A stretch of 64,000 bases of DNA, taken from the NCBI RefSeq assembly GCF_010389155.1, contig NC_057765.1, positions 25,732,980 to 25,796,979 on the forward strand. Direction: 5' to 3'. The position numbers and the translations under genes were made by a program. This document shows, piece by piece, positions 1 through 13,176 of this stretch (position 1 is its first letter; each line of letters opens with the position of its first letter). The DNA is from Erigeron canadensis. Taxonomy: Eukaryota > Streptophyta > Magnoliopsida > Asterales > Asteraceae. The notes under the pieces are model-generated. The model had not been told where the DNA came from, made no database searches, and saw only the letters and a list, made by a program, of their open reading frames with translations.

Positions 1-1197
1 GAGAATCTCGAACTTTGTGTGTTGCATTCTATGTCAAATGTCACCCAATATTCAGTTGACTGCCAAAAATTGCTTCCAAAAAAATCATAATCGGTTGTGG
101 GTTGGAGAACGACTTATCAACAATATGATCTAAAACTCTTCATATTGTTGCTTTGAGGTTTTGCCCGTACATGGGGCGCAACCCGTTTGACGCTTTTATT
201 TTGGTCCAAGTGCACATCCATTTTTAAAAGTGTACATTTTGTATAGATAAAGACTAACAAAAGCTATTGTAATCATCTTCTATATTTTGTATATTCTGAG
301 TTTCTAACCCGTATAATTAGCATCTCATTCTTGCACTAAAATACTATCATCTTCTATAATATGTTGAGAGAAGTCAACATGATTACAATTTCTAGAGAAA
401 GGGGAGTTTTGGTATATAACTAAAGTTAATCAAAAGCCAATGTAATCTATATATATATTTTTAAAAGCTTTTAAAATTGAAAATCATTATAAACTCTCTC
501 TCTATATATATATTTTTACACGCATGTCATCCTAGTTTTATGTAAACATAACTCAGTAACGGTAAATGTTTAGTTTTTTACTCGTTTCCGAAATCTTCAG
601 AGGACGAATCACCACAATTCTTGAATCCTAGCTTACCTAGTTTGATTGGAGAATTGTTTAACCATTGAACATATTTTTGGACGTGCTATAATTTGAACGC
701 ATATGTATAACTTTCTTCATTGCTAAGTATAAAAAAATGTAAATATTAGTAAAATAATAGTTGTCCGTTTGATGGGCAGTTTTAAGGTTGATGTTGATAG
801 AATGGAACGGCCCACAAATCATGATGTATTGGCCTATAATAAGTCCAATAAACTCCAACCAAAGTTATGCTCTCTGTCTTCCATTCATATGCTCTCATTG
901 CTTTGCCATCTCTTTCATATGACCTAAAGGCCTATTATCTTTACATATATTATCTTCTTGTATATATGTATGTTTTTCTAATATATAATTTATTCTTTAT
1001 TTATAGCTAGGAAGTGATTGGTACGTTATCATTCGTTATATATTATCAAAAGAAAAATGATGATTCATTATGCCATTTTATCCTTCAATATTGAAAAGGA
1101 CGAGAGGATAGAAAAAAAATTATGAATGTCTAAAATCACAATTATAAATGTCGTCTTATTATTAAAAAATTTAGTAGGAGCCTAATAATGAAATGAC
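1..1197. other. Intergenic AT-rich DNA
   Basis: No convincing exon, RNA gene or complete mobile element is visible here. The short open frame on the minus strand near 658-858 has no recognisable motif and lies in AT-rich sequence, so it is not called as a gene. Confidence 0.5.
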
Positions 1198-1200
1198 TTA

Positions 1201-1488
1201 GGCCTCTCCTTATAAGAACCCACTTCTAACCCGCATCTACTACTATTCATCTCTTCTAGACACACCAAGAACACCCTATCTTTATAACCCTCACTTCTAA
1301 CTATATTCACCTATTATTTTAACACTAAATATAACACTAAATTTGGGCCCCTCACCTCCACTTTCTTGCGTCTAAATTTGGAAGCCACAGTCGGACGCGG
1401 TGCTAGACGCACATAGTGCTACTAGGGTCTTGGTCTTTCGCTGTGTCGGACGTGCGTCTAACGCGGGCTAGAAGCCCAAGGACCGGCC
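1201..1488. mobile_element. Tourist-like (Harbinger-type) MITE, 288 bp
   Basis: The element is bounded by TTA at 1198-1200 and TTA at 1489-1491, the 3-bp target duplication typical of PIF/Harbinger elements. The ends are inverted: GGCCTCTCCTT at the left against GGCCGGTCCTT read inward from the right (9 of 11 identical). It has no coding capacity. The family assignment follows from the TSD and length; no related autonomous copy in this window shares these exact ends. Confidence 0.6.
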
Positions 1489-2610
1489 TTATCATCCTCT
1501 TATTAAGAGATTGCATGTTCATAACTCATTAGATGATATTTTGGAACGTTCAATGAAATGGTTAAGAAACAATAATGGATAAAAAACGATGTAATTTATT
1601 TTGACTACTTTCTCCTGATCTATCATACGGGGTCTATAAATTAGTTTCATAACTTAGTCATTTCAATGATTCATTAGTCATTTCAATGATTCATTTATGA
1701 TGTTAATTTAATTAATGATGAGGCCTGGAAACGTTCTTTCGTGATTTAGAAGTGAGGATAAAAACAAGGTGATATGATGCATTTGCATTGAAAGAGTAAA
1801 TGATATAGGTCGGCAATATGAACTAGAATATGCATCACAAGGCATGAATAAAATAGGGGATTCATTCGAAGTTTTCAATAAGGTGACGTTTGCACAGAAA
1901 GGTTAACAAGAAAGACAACATAATACCAGGTAGACTAAGATATGACGATTTGTATCGGCCAACATTGAGCTTTCTGCTTGCCATCGGTTTTGGGTTGGTG
2001 TCAATCAATTTAAATCAATTTGAATAAACTAGTAGATGCCCTTAACTACAAGTTGTGAGTAAAAACGATTTATGAGAGGTGAATTATAAACAGTTAACCA
2101 TATCGGGTAATAGAGAAACAACATTCAAAATAGACCCCGGCCAAACCGAACTTTTTCTCTGTGTCCATTCACAATCCCGTCAATCATTTCTCGTTCATAT
2201 TTTACATATCGGTTAAACCACTATCTCATGTGTCTAGGTCCAACAAAAGACTTGTCTTGTTGAGCCGGATGTGAACAAAACTTGATTTAAACAAATCTAC
2301 CAAGAATGAAACATGCGACCTCCAATTTAGATTATGATGTTTACCGTCTTTAACAAGCCAAACATGTTTGGTAATATCAACATTCATAGAACTACGAAAT
2401 GAATCCAAGCTTCTCAAAATCATGAATCTTTTTAATAATCAAACCATCTAAAAATTGGTTTCTCCAAAAACTAATAAACTGTACAAAACAATCATCGATC
2501 TCCCCAATAACAACACTCAGCAAAACAAATATGAAATTTGACTTTCTTTGACTGTACACTCTTTTCTAGAAGATTCAAGAAACAAAAATTCAAACAAAAC
2601 AAAAGACTAA
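1489..2610. other. Intergenic DNA downstream of the DUF1005 gene
   Basis: Mostly unannotatable AT-rich sequence. A small direct repeat of about 21 bp (GTCATTTCAATGATTCATTA type) occurs at about 1657-1695. The 3' untranslated region of the DUF1005 gene should lie just below 2611. No canonical AATAAA was seen close to the stop codon. Confidence 0.4.
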
Positions 2611-3966
2611 TCATTCGCCGTCATGCCTTAGTTCCTTTCGGAGTTTCCTAGAGAACGGCTGGCAAGCATCCACACTCAAATCTATAGCAGCCGCCAATGC
2701 AACAAACGCAGCCGCATCCTCCGTGCATGTCACGTGCTGTACCCCTACTTCAACCTCCGGCTTCTCCCCAACCGATGATGACATCACAAACCCTTGGTAC
2801 ATCAAATGTGCCCACAACCCGAATTCAAACTCCGACCCGGATCCTGACCCGGACCCGAAACTCCCGTTTGGGGTTGACATGGGCGAACTCCCATTACTCA
2901 TGTCAATAACAAACTTTCCACCCGTTTTTGAATTTATTGTGGATGTCGATAAAGTTACCGGGTCGAGCCCACTGATCGTTGCATCAGGAAGTAGCTCAAA
3001 CCGGTAACCGAGGGAGTCTTTTTGTTTAGGCTCCCTCCAGGCCTCTAAACGGCCCCACGGCTTCCAGGTGTTGTGGCCTGGTCTGAGTACCAGCCAAGCA
3101 CCTGGATTCGTCCGGCTGACACTGTTTGTCCCGTTTGATGGGACAAACGGTGTTACCATACTCGCCATCGCAACGGGCGATCCCGAGAGATCATGGATAG
3201 TTACTGACCATCCTTTTCTCTCGTTCACCGGCTTTTCTTTTTCACTTCTTATCGATTTCAACCAACTTTTTCCGTTTTTTGATTCCGATAAAGACGAGCT
3301 GCAAATAACAACAATTAAACACACTATTAGTTTTACAAAACCTAAAATTTCCATTGAGACATTTTATCGAACACCTTAAATACACAAAAATAAATAAATT
3401 TAAAAATAGAAAGTTACTTGTACTTACTCGGATCTCAAATTGTGTTCTCTGTTATTTCTGAAACTGAATTTACAAGTGAAAACAGCTTGGCGGACATTCC
3501 CATTAACTTGAAAAACTTGCGGGCTACATTCGGGTTCACCATCAAACTCAAATACGAATCTCGGGTCACGTTCGACCCGAATACTCAAATGCAATTGAAC
3601 CATCTTCCCATCACCAATATCAACCCACCCATTCTGACAAACCGACTCACTATCCAAACCCACCGTCACAATCCCCAACAACTTACCCGACCCGAATCCA
3701 CAAACCGGTTTATTCTTGACCCGACCCGAATACACCTCAATCTTTAACAAATTCGCTTTCTCAAACTCCGATTTTTTCAAATTAAAACACCCTTGAACTT
3801 GATCATTCACTTCACCATCTGTGATAGAAGTAATTTCCGCTATCTGGGTCGGGTTATTTTTCAGTTTAATCTTGCAGTAAGCCGCCGGAGCAGCTCCGGC
3901 GCCGGCGCCGGAAAACTTTAAGGCTAGACTTCCGACGATTATTCGAGCGTAAGGACACGGATCCAT
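2611..3966 (-). CDS. DUF1005 family protein, two exons, about 408 aa
   Basis: This gene encodes a plant-specific protein of the DUF1005 family; its biochemical role is not established. Exon 1 is 3966-3428 and exon 2 is 3298-2611. The intron runs 3427-3299 and has a GTAAGT donor and a TTATTTGCAG acceptor, and the reading frame is kept across it. The start is the ATG at 3966, giving MDPCPYARI, the usual family N-terminus; the frame is open 15 bases further upstream but only to a TTG. Exon 2 carries the family hallmark KGWSVTIHDLSGSP (about residues 208-221), then TPFVPS, NPGAWLVLRPG and WGRLEAWRE. The C-terminal part has FVMSS, HVTCTEDAAAFVALAAAIDLS and a basic tail. A Gly/Ser-rich low-complexity stretch lies between the two halves. 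No signal peptide or membrane segment is evident. Length and motifs agree with an intact gene. Confidence 0.9.
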
Positions 3967-4031
3967 TGTAGAAAAATCCAATCTGTTAGAGGTTCTTGAA
4001 TTGTTTTAAATCCTTTAAATGAAAGTGGGTG

Positions 4032-4044
4032 TATATATATATAT
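4032..4044 (-). promoter_or_regulatory. TATA-like run upstream of the DUF1005 gene
   Basis: A TATATATATATA run lies about 65-80 bases upstream of the ATG at 3966, on the side expected for the promoter. It could equally be a simple repeat, since it merges into GT-rich repeats at 4045-4075. Position is the only support. Confidence 0.25.
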
Positions 4045-4047
4045 GTG

Positions 4048-5598
4048 TGTGTATGTATAGGTGTATATGTGTTTGTTGAATTGAAAAATAACAGATGGAT
4101 ATATTGGAAGAAACAGAGAGATAATGAGCGAGACAGAGAGATTACAGGCTGGATTTATTTTCCAGATATGGAATTATAAAAATTAGAGATAATGTGCTTT
4201 GAAGAATTGTACCTTGTGGATATATGGTTGTACGTTGATTGTTATTGTGAGTTATTTGGTTGTTTGGGGATGTTGGTGCGTGCGGGAATGAGCTGGGGGC
4301 ACGTATGCAAAAAATCAAAAATAATATTAAAAGAAATTAAAAGACAGCAGTTTGATGGTATGGAATTTATTGAAAAGTGAGTCCTTGAAGTATAGATTTT
4401 TCTCAGAATAGTCCTTCGAGTTGGTTTGTTTAATTAGTGTTCAATTACTTTAGAATTTTTTACTCCTTTTAAACAGGTTTATCATTGACATGCTTATTTC
4501 ACTTGCTACAAAGGTAACATGAGGAAAACATTCATTAGTAAAAAACTTTAAATCATTTAAAATCGGTTACATTACATATTCATTGAAGATAATGATGAAA
4601 TTGTTATTGAAGCCATTATCAAAAGATAATTCATGTGATAAACAAATATATCTCATTCTCATCTAAGTATATGAAAAACACAACGAAAATAATCAATTTA
4701 TTTACATTGCGGTAAATGATGAGAATATTTGTGAACAATTTGTTAAATTATATGATAAGTGCATTCATGTTTGCTTATTTAGTAATGAACAAATATAAAT
4801 ACAATTTTTAGTCACTCTATTTTCAATGAACAAACACGAAGATCTGGTTTGTTCGTTTACATGCTTGAGCATTTGATAAATTGTTATTCGTTTCTTGATG
4901 TTCGTTTATATGTTAGTCTATTGGTATATGTATATATCCAATATTGTAATAAGATAGTAGTAATTAACCAAACGCAAATAGTTTATGCTAGACAAAAATA
5001 AAGGTTCCTCATATGTGTGTATGTTCAACATTTTCATTCTATATAACAAAAATCATAATCGAGATTTCATTGTATAACATATTATTTGATAGTTGGAGTC
5101 GGTATGGAATGCTTTGGGGTTTTAAACTTTTATTTTCATTGGTTAATTTTTTGCAACTTTTTTTTGCCTCCTTCATTCATTGACTTCATCAACACTTCTA
5201 GCGTATTTATGTTTTCAAAGAATAAAGCCTCATCTTTCCATGGTTTGATTATTGACTTGACTTTTGGACTCAATTCTACTTCTAGTCATATAAAATTACT
5301 TTTGACATAGGCAGAATGTGTCAAAACTCTTCAGTTTTCATGGATATATATATATATATATATATATATTTTCCTTCAAGTTTTAAAGCGGTATTTTTTG
5401 ACATCATAAAAGTTTTGAACTATGAAGTTTAAACAAAGACCCATGAGGGTTTACAAATGAATAATATTTTGGTTAGACTTCTCTCATGATATATGATCGA
5501 CTAATGTTTTAGAATTGGTAAGTTCTTTTCATTTATTTATTTTGTATTTTATTGCATTTATTTCTAAATAGAAGTGCATTAATAGAAATGGTTATTTA
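4048..5598. other. Intergenic AT-rich DNA
   Basis: No supported gene. Short open frames at 4192-4380 and 5086-5310 on the plus strand have no recognisable domain or splice context. An AT dinucleotide tract lies at 5344-5369. Confidence 0.4.
5344..5369. repeat. (AT)n microsatellite
   Basis: About 13 uninterrupted AT units directly visible. Confidence 0.9.
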
Positions 5599-5607
5599 GA
5601 TAAAATA

Positions 5608-5897
5608 GGGATTAGTATCCTGCAATGTAACAATCTTTGGACGAATGTATATAGTGTGAAATAACTAAAGTTATGTTCATTGTATGCAATCATCTTTTAA
5701 TTATGTCTATTGTATGTAAAAAGGCATATGTAACAACCATATATAGCTGCCACTTTTTAGTTTTTGATTGGTCGGATACCTTTTTTTACATACAATAGAC
5801 ATAATTTAAAAATCATTACATACAATGAACACAACTTTAGTTATTTCTCACTATAGGCATTTGTCCAAAGTTTGTTCTATTCCAAGATACTTATCCC
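5608..5897. mobile_element. Mutator-like foldback MITE, 290 bp
   Basis: A perfect 9-bp direct repeat GATAAAATA flanks the element at 5599-5607 and 5898-5906; 9-bp TSDs are diagnostic of Mutator-like elements. The element is almost entirely inverted repeat: the left arm from 5608 (GGGATTAGTATCC...) matches the reverse complement of the right arm ending at 5897 over roughly 125 bases, with substitutions. Blocks such as AAATAACTAAAGTT and AATTATGTCTATTGTATGTA match in both arms. There is no coding capacity, so movement would have depended on a MULE transposase supplied from elsewhere. Confidence 0.85.
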
Positions 5898-5906
5898 GAT
5901 AAAATA

Positions 5907-7365
5907 GAACTATCTTCAGAGGATTGGTTTTCATCCTAATAAAGAGCAATGGAAGGAGGGTTGCGAAATGTTGGAAGGAATTAGTGATGGCTATCACCAA
6001 TTGAAGTGAAGAAACATTTATTCTCTTGTATCTTCGTCTCTAGTATTTTGCTAGTTGGTCATGTTCTATCTAACATATATCTTTTGCCGTTCAACAAAAA
6101 TTGAAGTGAAGGAACAAATAGGGTATATTGATGTCTTTCCTTAATAAAATATTTTTATTGATGTTGTAACGTTTAAGGTATAATAATGTGGTTGTAAAAG
6201 GTGTAAAGTTAAATAAAGATATATGTAAAATTTGAATGTAATGGGTTGGGGGAAATGGTGAAGTAATAGAAAGGTTGTTATGACTTGACATTAGTATTTG
6301 TAGGTTATTAAGATATTTGTTGCGAATATATGTCACTACAAGAAATTTGGGATGTCGTTCTCAAATGTTCCATTTGTCCTGTCCAAAAACATTTGGAGAT
6401 AACATTTGCGACGACATATGTCGACTCTGAATCTCGATCCCCTAGTGTTTTTTGGGAAGATTTTGCAACGACAAAAAGTGAGATCCGCAATGAGTTTATG
6501 ATCGTGTCCAGGTGAGAATCGAGAAAAAAAAATGGAAAAAAAAGTTCAAAGCTGATAAATGAATCACATAAAAAGCATGTATCTTCATACCGTGCGCACA
6601 ACAAAAACTAAGTTAAATACCGTAAGTAAAAACGGATAAAACAGTAAAAAGTTAGAAGAAATGGAGATATATGTTATCGAATTAGCAAAAGTTTTTGATC
6701 TAGTAGTTTTAGGGAAAAGAAGGTGAAAGATTTTCAGAAAGTTCAGGTTCAAACCTTGAAACAAATATTTAATCATTAATGATCCGGATTTCGTATCTCT
6801 CTTTCTCATATTTGACTGATTTTGTATGCTCATGCCTAATCCTCTTGATTTTAAAGTGTCAAATGTTCATTTGAAAACTAAAACTTGTACAAAAACTAAA
6901 AAACTAGTCAAACATACTGTAATTTGAAACTTAAAACAACGTGTTTATAGTTGCCCACCACCACCACCACCACCACCATCATCTATCTCTCCGCTCCTCT
7001 TCCTCCGTCGACGCCATGGCTCTGCCATGGCAATAGGGGCAGCGCTCGTACCGTATCAAACCACCACATTATCTTTTGGATCGCCGCTCATCAAATTCAC
7101 ACCATTCTCATGTGTCTGGCTTCCAACTCCTTTATAAATGCTTCAAGGTAGGTTACCGAGAAGGGTGAAGCCCCCTGAATGACGGAATCGTACGATTAAG
7201 GAATTCGCCCATACCTTATCACAATTTCTGGCAATGGTGCTGGTGGTGATGATGGTGAGCAGCTATAAACACATTATTTTAAGTTACAAATCATGGTGTG
7301 ATTGGCCAATTCTTTTAATCTCATATGAATTTTAGTTTTTAAATAATTACAATCCTATATTTTTA
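5907..7365. other. Intergenic DNA, no supported gene
   Basis: AT-rich sequence with a (CAC)n-type run at about 6955-6977 that creates a Thr-rich open frame (6951-7151) without any domain. A lone CACTACAAGAAA at 6334 resembles a CACTA-element end but has no partner. Nothing else is recognisable. Confidence 0.4.
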
Positions 7366-7692
7366 TCTTTATATACATTAAAAGACAACGGATTTAATTA
7401 TTTATTGACCAATAATAACTCTCCATTCTTTCAAATTAAAAATTGATGATGTATATATCTAAATCGTGACATTTATATAACCTTTGAATTCTATTCCATG
7501 TAAAATACTTGTGATGGAAATGTTATTTTAAACTTTCGAGCATATAATTTTGCTCATTGTATCAATTCGTTTAATTTGTATCTAATCTTATAACTTCAGT
7601 CAAACATTACTTAAAATAATTTATACATTTTAAGTTTTTAATAAAATAATATCTTAATCTTATTTTAATCTTAATCTTAATCTTAATCTTAA
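7366..7692 (+). mobile_element. Helitron 5' end, truncated copy
   Basis: At 7366 the sequence TCTTTATATACATTAAAAGAC follows an A, the configuration of plant Helitron 5' termini (A|TC). The next ~60 bases resemble those of the second Helitron start at 7693. No separate 3' end was found before 7693, so this may be a truncated sister copy or the outer start of one longer element. A (TTAATC)n microsatellite lies at about 7660-7698. Confidence 0.4.
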
Positions 7693-8869
7693 TCTTAATA
7701 TATACTATAAGACAGTTGAACTAATAACTTATTAACCAATCAAATCGCTCAATTTTATCAAACTGATTTTCGCTTATATCATCACTTAGATTAGCTACAA
7801 ATTAAAAATCATAATAATCTTTATCCAATCATATTATTATATTAATATTTATATTAATTTGTAGAATAAGTCTAATTAATTTACACTTTTTTTAATTTTC
7901 ATCAATAACTTACACTTTTTAACCCTGAATACTTAACTTATATCTATTTTTAGCCATCAACTTGAAAGATTTTTTTTAAAATTTAAATCATTTAATTAAT
8001 TAAGAAAAATTTAACATATAAAATATTGTCTACAAATATTATTTTAAAACCTAATGACTTATTAAAAAATATTAGATTATATTTTTATAAATTATAAATA
8101 TTAATGGTTACGTTTAATATTTAATAGAATCATAATTTGAACTGTCAATACATATCCTAAACATAATAAGAGATGACAATATACAACATAATTATCCTAA
8201 ACATAATAGGAATTACTAAACATATGATCACAAAACAAAACACGATTTATAACAGAGCATTATTTGAATACTAAATCCAAATTAATATGAACTTCATTCA
8301 AGATTCATTATATCTTTCAATCAAAAAGGTACATAATTTTCTTCTTTTTTATATATTAGTTTTGCGTATTAATACTTAAAGTTACAATGTCATCCAAATC
8401 AAGAGTCCTAATTGTTTAAAGAATATAAAAACAATCATAATTGTTATCTAATTATTATAGGACTTGTGATTGAAAATAAACTTATGCGTGTTATGGGTCC
8501 ACACCATGATCAAATACATATACTTGAATGTCAAGTACATGATCACAAGTATGTTTATATTTTGATTGTTAATTATCTTTCATTATAATATCACAATATG
8601 AGTACAACTGGTTTTAAAATATTCTATAATAGAAAAATTATTATAGCATATGTCTTGTGGAATGACTACGACAAACAATTCAATCAATATGTCTCGGCTA
8701 ATAATGACAGTGACGAACCTATGATTATTGTACTACAACTTGCAAAATATAACAGTTAGATTCGTATATCTTCAAAATTATAAGTTTTTATGACTTAAAT
8801 GTATAAAAATCTAATATTGATAATATCGTAAGCCTCGTGTCCAATGTTGGACACGAATCTAAAATCTAG
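7693..8869 (+). mobile_element. Non-autonomous Helitron, about 1.18 kb
   Basis: The 5' end is A|TCTTAATATATACTATAAGAC at 7693. The 3' end is a hairpin CGTGTCCAA-TG-TTGGACACG (about 8836-8855, 9-bp stem), then a 10-base spacer, CTAG at 8866-8869 and a host T. Hairpin plus CTRR inserted between A and T is the accepted Helitron signature. The interior is AT-rich with no Rep/helicase ORF, so the copy is non-autonomous. Its length is close to that of the Helitron at 49995-51161, but the hairpins differ. Confidence 0.65.
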
Positions 8870-10172
8870 TAAACAAACAAAAGAGTCACTTGAATGCCCA
8901 CAAACTATTGAAGATAAAAACAAGTCGAATATAATCTGATTAAAGTATTATAGTCGGTATATTATATACCACAACAGGCGGAAAAAAGCTATAATATTAG
9001 TTGTATGATATTTTGTATTCCAAAATAGAATTCCAAAATGTGCTATTTTCGTGCAGCAAAGGGTGCCAAGAGGGGTTCCAGGTTGTAGTTTTGGACTAGT
9101 AGTGTCATCATGTTTTTAATGTTCAACATGATAAGTATTATCTTTAATGCTCGAAGAATTGTCACATGAGGCTTGTGAAAATGACCTATACATATATATA
9201 GTAATTATAATTATATAGAGGATGTATGTATGTATGTATGAGAAAAACATGTTTTCGATACGCTAAACTTTAATTCTAAAATACGCAGTACTCAGGCATG
9301 ACAAGTTGCATAAAACTTCAAATTTGTCATACGAGACTACGAGTCCTCTTTATATTTGCAAATAAAGAGAAAAGTTTGCTTTAAATTGATCGAACTTTTT
9401 ATATTTATAAGTAAGAGTGAATATAACTGAAATCCATCCAATGTCATAAAACGAATACAGTTTCAATTTATTAGTTAAGTTAATTCTCTTCTGTTGGAAC
9501 TGAAGAAGTCTTCGATAATAACACTATTTGCACGCCTTCTTCATATAGAATGAAATTTTTACTAATATAAATGACAAATTCATTATGCCAAACCGTGCAT
9601 TATAGATCTGTGTCTAATACAAGGGGTTTAAGACGTTATTTATATTAGATATTAATTTATTATAGTTAAAATTTTAAATTATTATTTTGAGTAATAAAAA
9701 GTTGATTTATATATCAAAACTTTAAGTTTTATAATGACCTATTTTTCAAAAAATATGTCTATCGAAGTTGTATACTATGGCTTAACTATATTTGAATATT
9801 ACAAAATCATACTATGTTCATCAAAGTTGTAAACTGTGACATATCTACTGATATTTCACTATTAAAAATCATAATATGATGTACTACATTCTTATTTTAC
9901 ATTATTAGAAATAATATCTTATTGTTACATATATTTTATTGTTACGGAGTTGTTTTTTATATGTGTCATGATAATTACTAAAGAAATCTTTTTAAAAAAT
10001 AATACAATTACCTTAAAAATCTTAATGTCTTTATCTTTATTGATTAATCATAACTTTTGTTTTTTTAATTGAAGTTTGCTGATGTCAAACATAAATTATT
10101 TTATCATATTAATCTTAATTATAAATAGTAATCTAGATAATTTTAGATAACTAAATAAAGCCTAACTCTAGT
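8870..10172. other. Intergenic AT-rich DNA
   Basis: No gene, RNA gene or bounded element could be supported. Short tetranucleotide TATG repeats occur near 9222-9240. Confidence 0.4.
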
Positions 10173-10180
10173 AAGTAAAT

Positions 10181-10921
10181 TAGGGTTGTAAACGGTTCGG
10201 TTCGGTTAGCTAGAAATTTCGAACCGTTTTTTGGTTTTCGATTTGGTTCGGTTAGTTAGAAATTTTGAACCGTTAATTTCGGTTACCCAAAAAAGTCGGT
10301 TAATTTCGGTTTTATTTTTAGTTAACCATTTATTAAAGTTATGCTAATATAAAGTTTAAGTTTTCAATTATAATAGTTAATTTACATTGTATTAATTAAA
10401 TTTTCTATGTATAATAGTTATTTAACTACATTAATATTTTGTTTTATAAATAAATATATACATTACATGTAATTTTGAATTAATTTTTTCTAACTTTATA
10501 TTTATGCAATGGAAGTTTCTATTTAAGAGTATTATGATTTACTACTTAAAATGTCTTCTATATGATATTACTAATAATTTTTAATAAATATTTTAAACAA
10601 AGTTAAAAACTTTTCTTAAAAAGAGTATATATAAGAAATAAAGTTAATAAAATTGAAAATATTTTAGACAGTAAGTACAAAAAATTAGTTAAATAAATAT
10701 GTAAATGATGTATTGTAATACATATATGTGTAAATATAAATATATATGATTATATGTAGGTATATATCAAATTCGGTTCGGCTTGGTTAACCGCGGGTAA
10801 TGAATATTGAAAACCGTAACCGAACCGTTACACATCGGTTTTTTGTTTTCGGTTTTTTCGGTTTCGGATCACACGGTTCGGACCGGTTTTTCGGTTTTCC
10901 GGTTCATTTATTACACCCCTA
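10181..10921. mobile_element. hAT-like non-autonomous element, 741 bp
   Basis: Near-identical 8-bp flanks AAGTAAAT (10173-10180) and AAGTAAAC (10922-10929) fit a hAT target duplication with one later change. The ends are TAGGGTTGTAA at the left and TTACACCCCTA at the right, an inverted pair of the TAGGGGTGTAA class. Both subterminal regions (10190-10320 and 10770-10905) are packed with GGTTCGGTT / CGGTTTTC motifs in both orientations, resembling transposase-binding subterminal repeats. There is no ORF. Confidence 0.7.
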
Positions 10922-10929
10922 AAGTAAAC

Positions 10930-13167
10930 ATCGACTTTTAATTAAACAGATATATGAACTCAAATATTATATTATGGATAACCGCAAAACACTTTATTAA
11001 CTATTATTTTATTAGATATTGGATATATATTAGTTATTATTTTTTATTTATTATATTAGAAAACAAAAAAGTATAAATTAAAGTCAAAATTGAAAACAAA
11101 TTAACTTTAGAAAATCAAGAGCTATAATTGATCGATAAGTTATTAGAGCAGTGTTTTATTAGTATACTAAAAGATATTTAACTATTATTATTTTTAATTA
11201 CACCGAGTCATTTTACTCAACTATTAATCATAACCACTTGCATTTTATCTGCTAGAGTGCTAGGCAGATTTTGATTTTTGCAAGTTATTATCTATGAATT
11301 TTCAGTTATTCAAAAGAGTTAGAAGAATGCCTCCTCAATATAGATTATAGAAGGGAGCAAGACCGGATTAAAACAATCGATTTCTCTCAGTTTCGAACAG
11401 TTGAGACATAATGTTACAAAAAAGTCACACTTTAAAATAAGTCATGTCTAACTATTACTTTTTGTCAACATAAGTGGACAAATCCTGTTATATTGAGCGA
11501 GTTTGGTACGAATAAAATTAATATTTTCAAGTATTTATTCATATACGCTACAGCTGATAGTGATCACGCTGATTAAGAGCTGTGTTGGCCCTATTGGAGA
11601 TTGGATAAAGATTGAGGATTGGTCCTTTCCATTTGGTGGTGGTGCCAGAAAGGATTATTAATAAACCAAACCCATGGGCTTTATGCCCCCACCACCTCCC
11701 ACCATTCATTTGTCTTATTGATATTATAATGTTGATTTTTCTAGTTCACATATGTTTTTGACACTTCGTGATTTCAATTTTATACCTTATTCTAATACAC
11801 ACCTATGACCTGTAACCTTACATAGGATGTCCATTTCAAATAAAATGTACCATTTTCAGCCCCTTAGTTTGATAATGGTCTTCTCAATCCTTTCAACTAA
11901 CAAGATATATAATGTAAAACACGAGGGTATCACACATTCCCTATCAAACTATCAAATATACGAGGATGATACCAATGATTCTAGCCGTATATCGTTAAAT
12001 GTGCTTTTAAGATGTATATTATATAATAATGTAAAACACGTTTGGTAGTGTCTATCTAAAAAGATAGTGTACATATTACCTCTTAATATATAAAACAATA
12101 GGTTGAAGTTTCAGATCCTATCAAAGAAAACGAATGTGTAGATTACTAAGATTTCCAACATTTTCAATATATGATATATAGGTTATGCGAAGTTATATGT
12201 CTAAATAAAATAAAAAAGACTCACAATTCATTGTCAATATATTGTTGGATTATATAACCTTTCATATTTGTGGCGGGTTCTATTTAGGTGATCATGAGTG
12301 AAAAAAGAAAGTACATGAACTAATCTTGAGAAACATCATAATCATATTATTCAAGAAAACAACAACTAATTAACCATTAAAACTATCTCGTAAATAGATT
12401 TGAGGACTATATATCTTTTCGTTTAAAGTCGAGTTAGTAGTCGGTAACAAGTGATCAATCTCGACATTAGCCTCAATTTAACCAAAATGCTACACTAGAC
12501 GTCTAGACTAAGACGATTGCATCCGAAGAGTACCTGCACAATTTTTACCATGACTTTGGGTGATTAAGAGATACCGATATTTGAAACATCTTTCAAGTTT
12601 ACGCATATCTCTAAGATCTTTATTTGTCGTACGCCATACTATGCTTAAGGATGAACATGTACTACAAGGAGGTAGCTACTTTAATATGAATAAACCTTTC
12701 ATTGAAATTTGTCAACCCTTTTTAATGGTATCATGTGTATAAATCAACAATTACTCAAAAAGATAGTGTCCCCTATCAAATCATATGTGAGCTAATATCA
12801 CATTCAATTCTTCAATGTTGTCTCATGGTTAGGGGATTCAAGATCTTATCATTACTAGGCATCTTATTGGTTAGTTGTAGTTGCATTTTTTTTAATGATA
12901 AAATGGATGTTGGCATTGTAATATATACTCTCTTAATGTAAGAGAAATGATATATTCCTTATAATTTCCTAGTTACAATTTTCAAGCTTTTCTTTGTATG
13001 TCATGAGAAAGAATTTTATGTGAAAAACCAAAATACTTACTCCGACAAGGTGTCGAAAAAGGCATTGAGACAGAGTTAAATCAGACAAGGACTAATAAGC
13101 CATAATGACCATACACATTGGGCTTGCTTACACCTATTGAAAAAGAAACTGATATTTATACCACAAA
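10930..13167. other. Intergenic DNA, no supported gene
   Basis: AT-rich sequence with several short open frames (11827-12048, 12560-12742, 12735-12941) that lack motifs, splice signals and coding-like composition. Probably old transposon debris; nothing can be named. Confidence 0.4.
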
Positions 13168-13176
13168 TTATCATAA

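Noticed and set aside
6334..6345. CACTACAAGAAA, a typical CACTA-type terminus
   Set aside because: No opposite TTTCTTGTAGTG end or target duplication was found within several kilobases, so it is not called as an element.
6951..7151. Thr-rich open frame
   Set aside because: Created by a CAC/ACC microsatellite; no domain or gene context.
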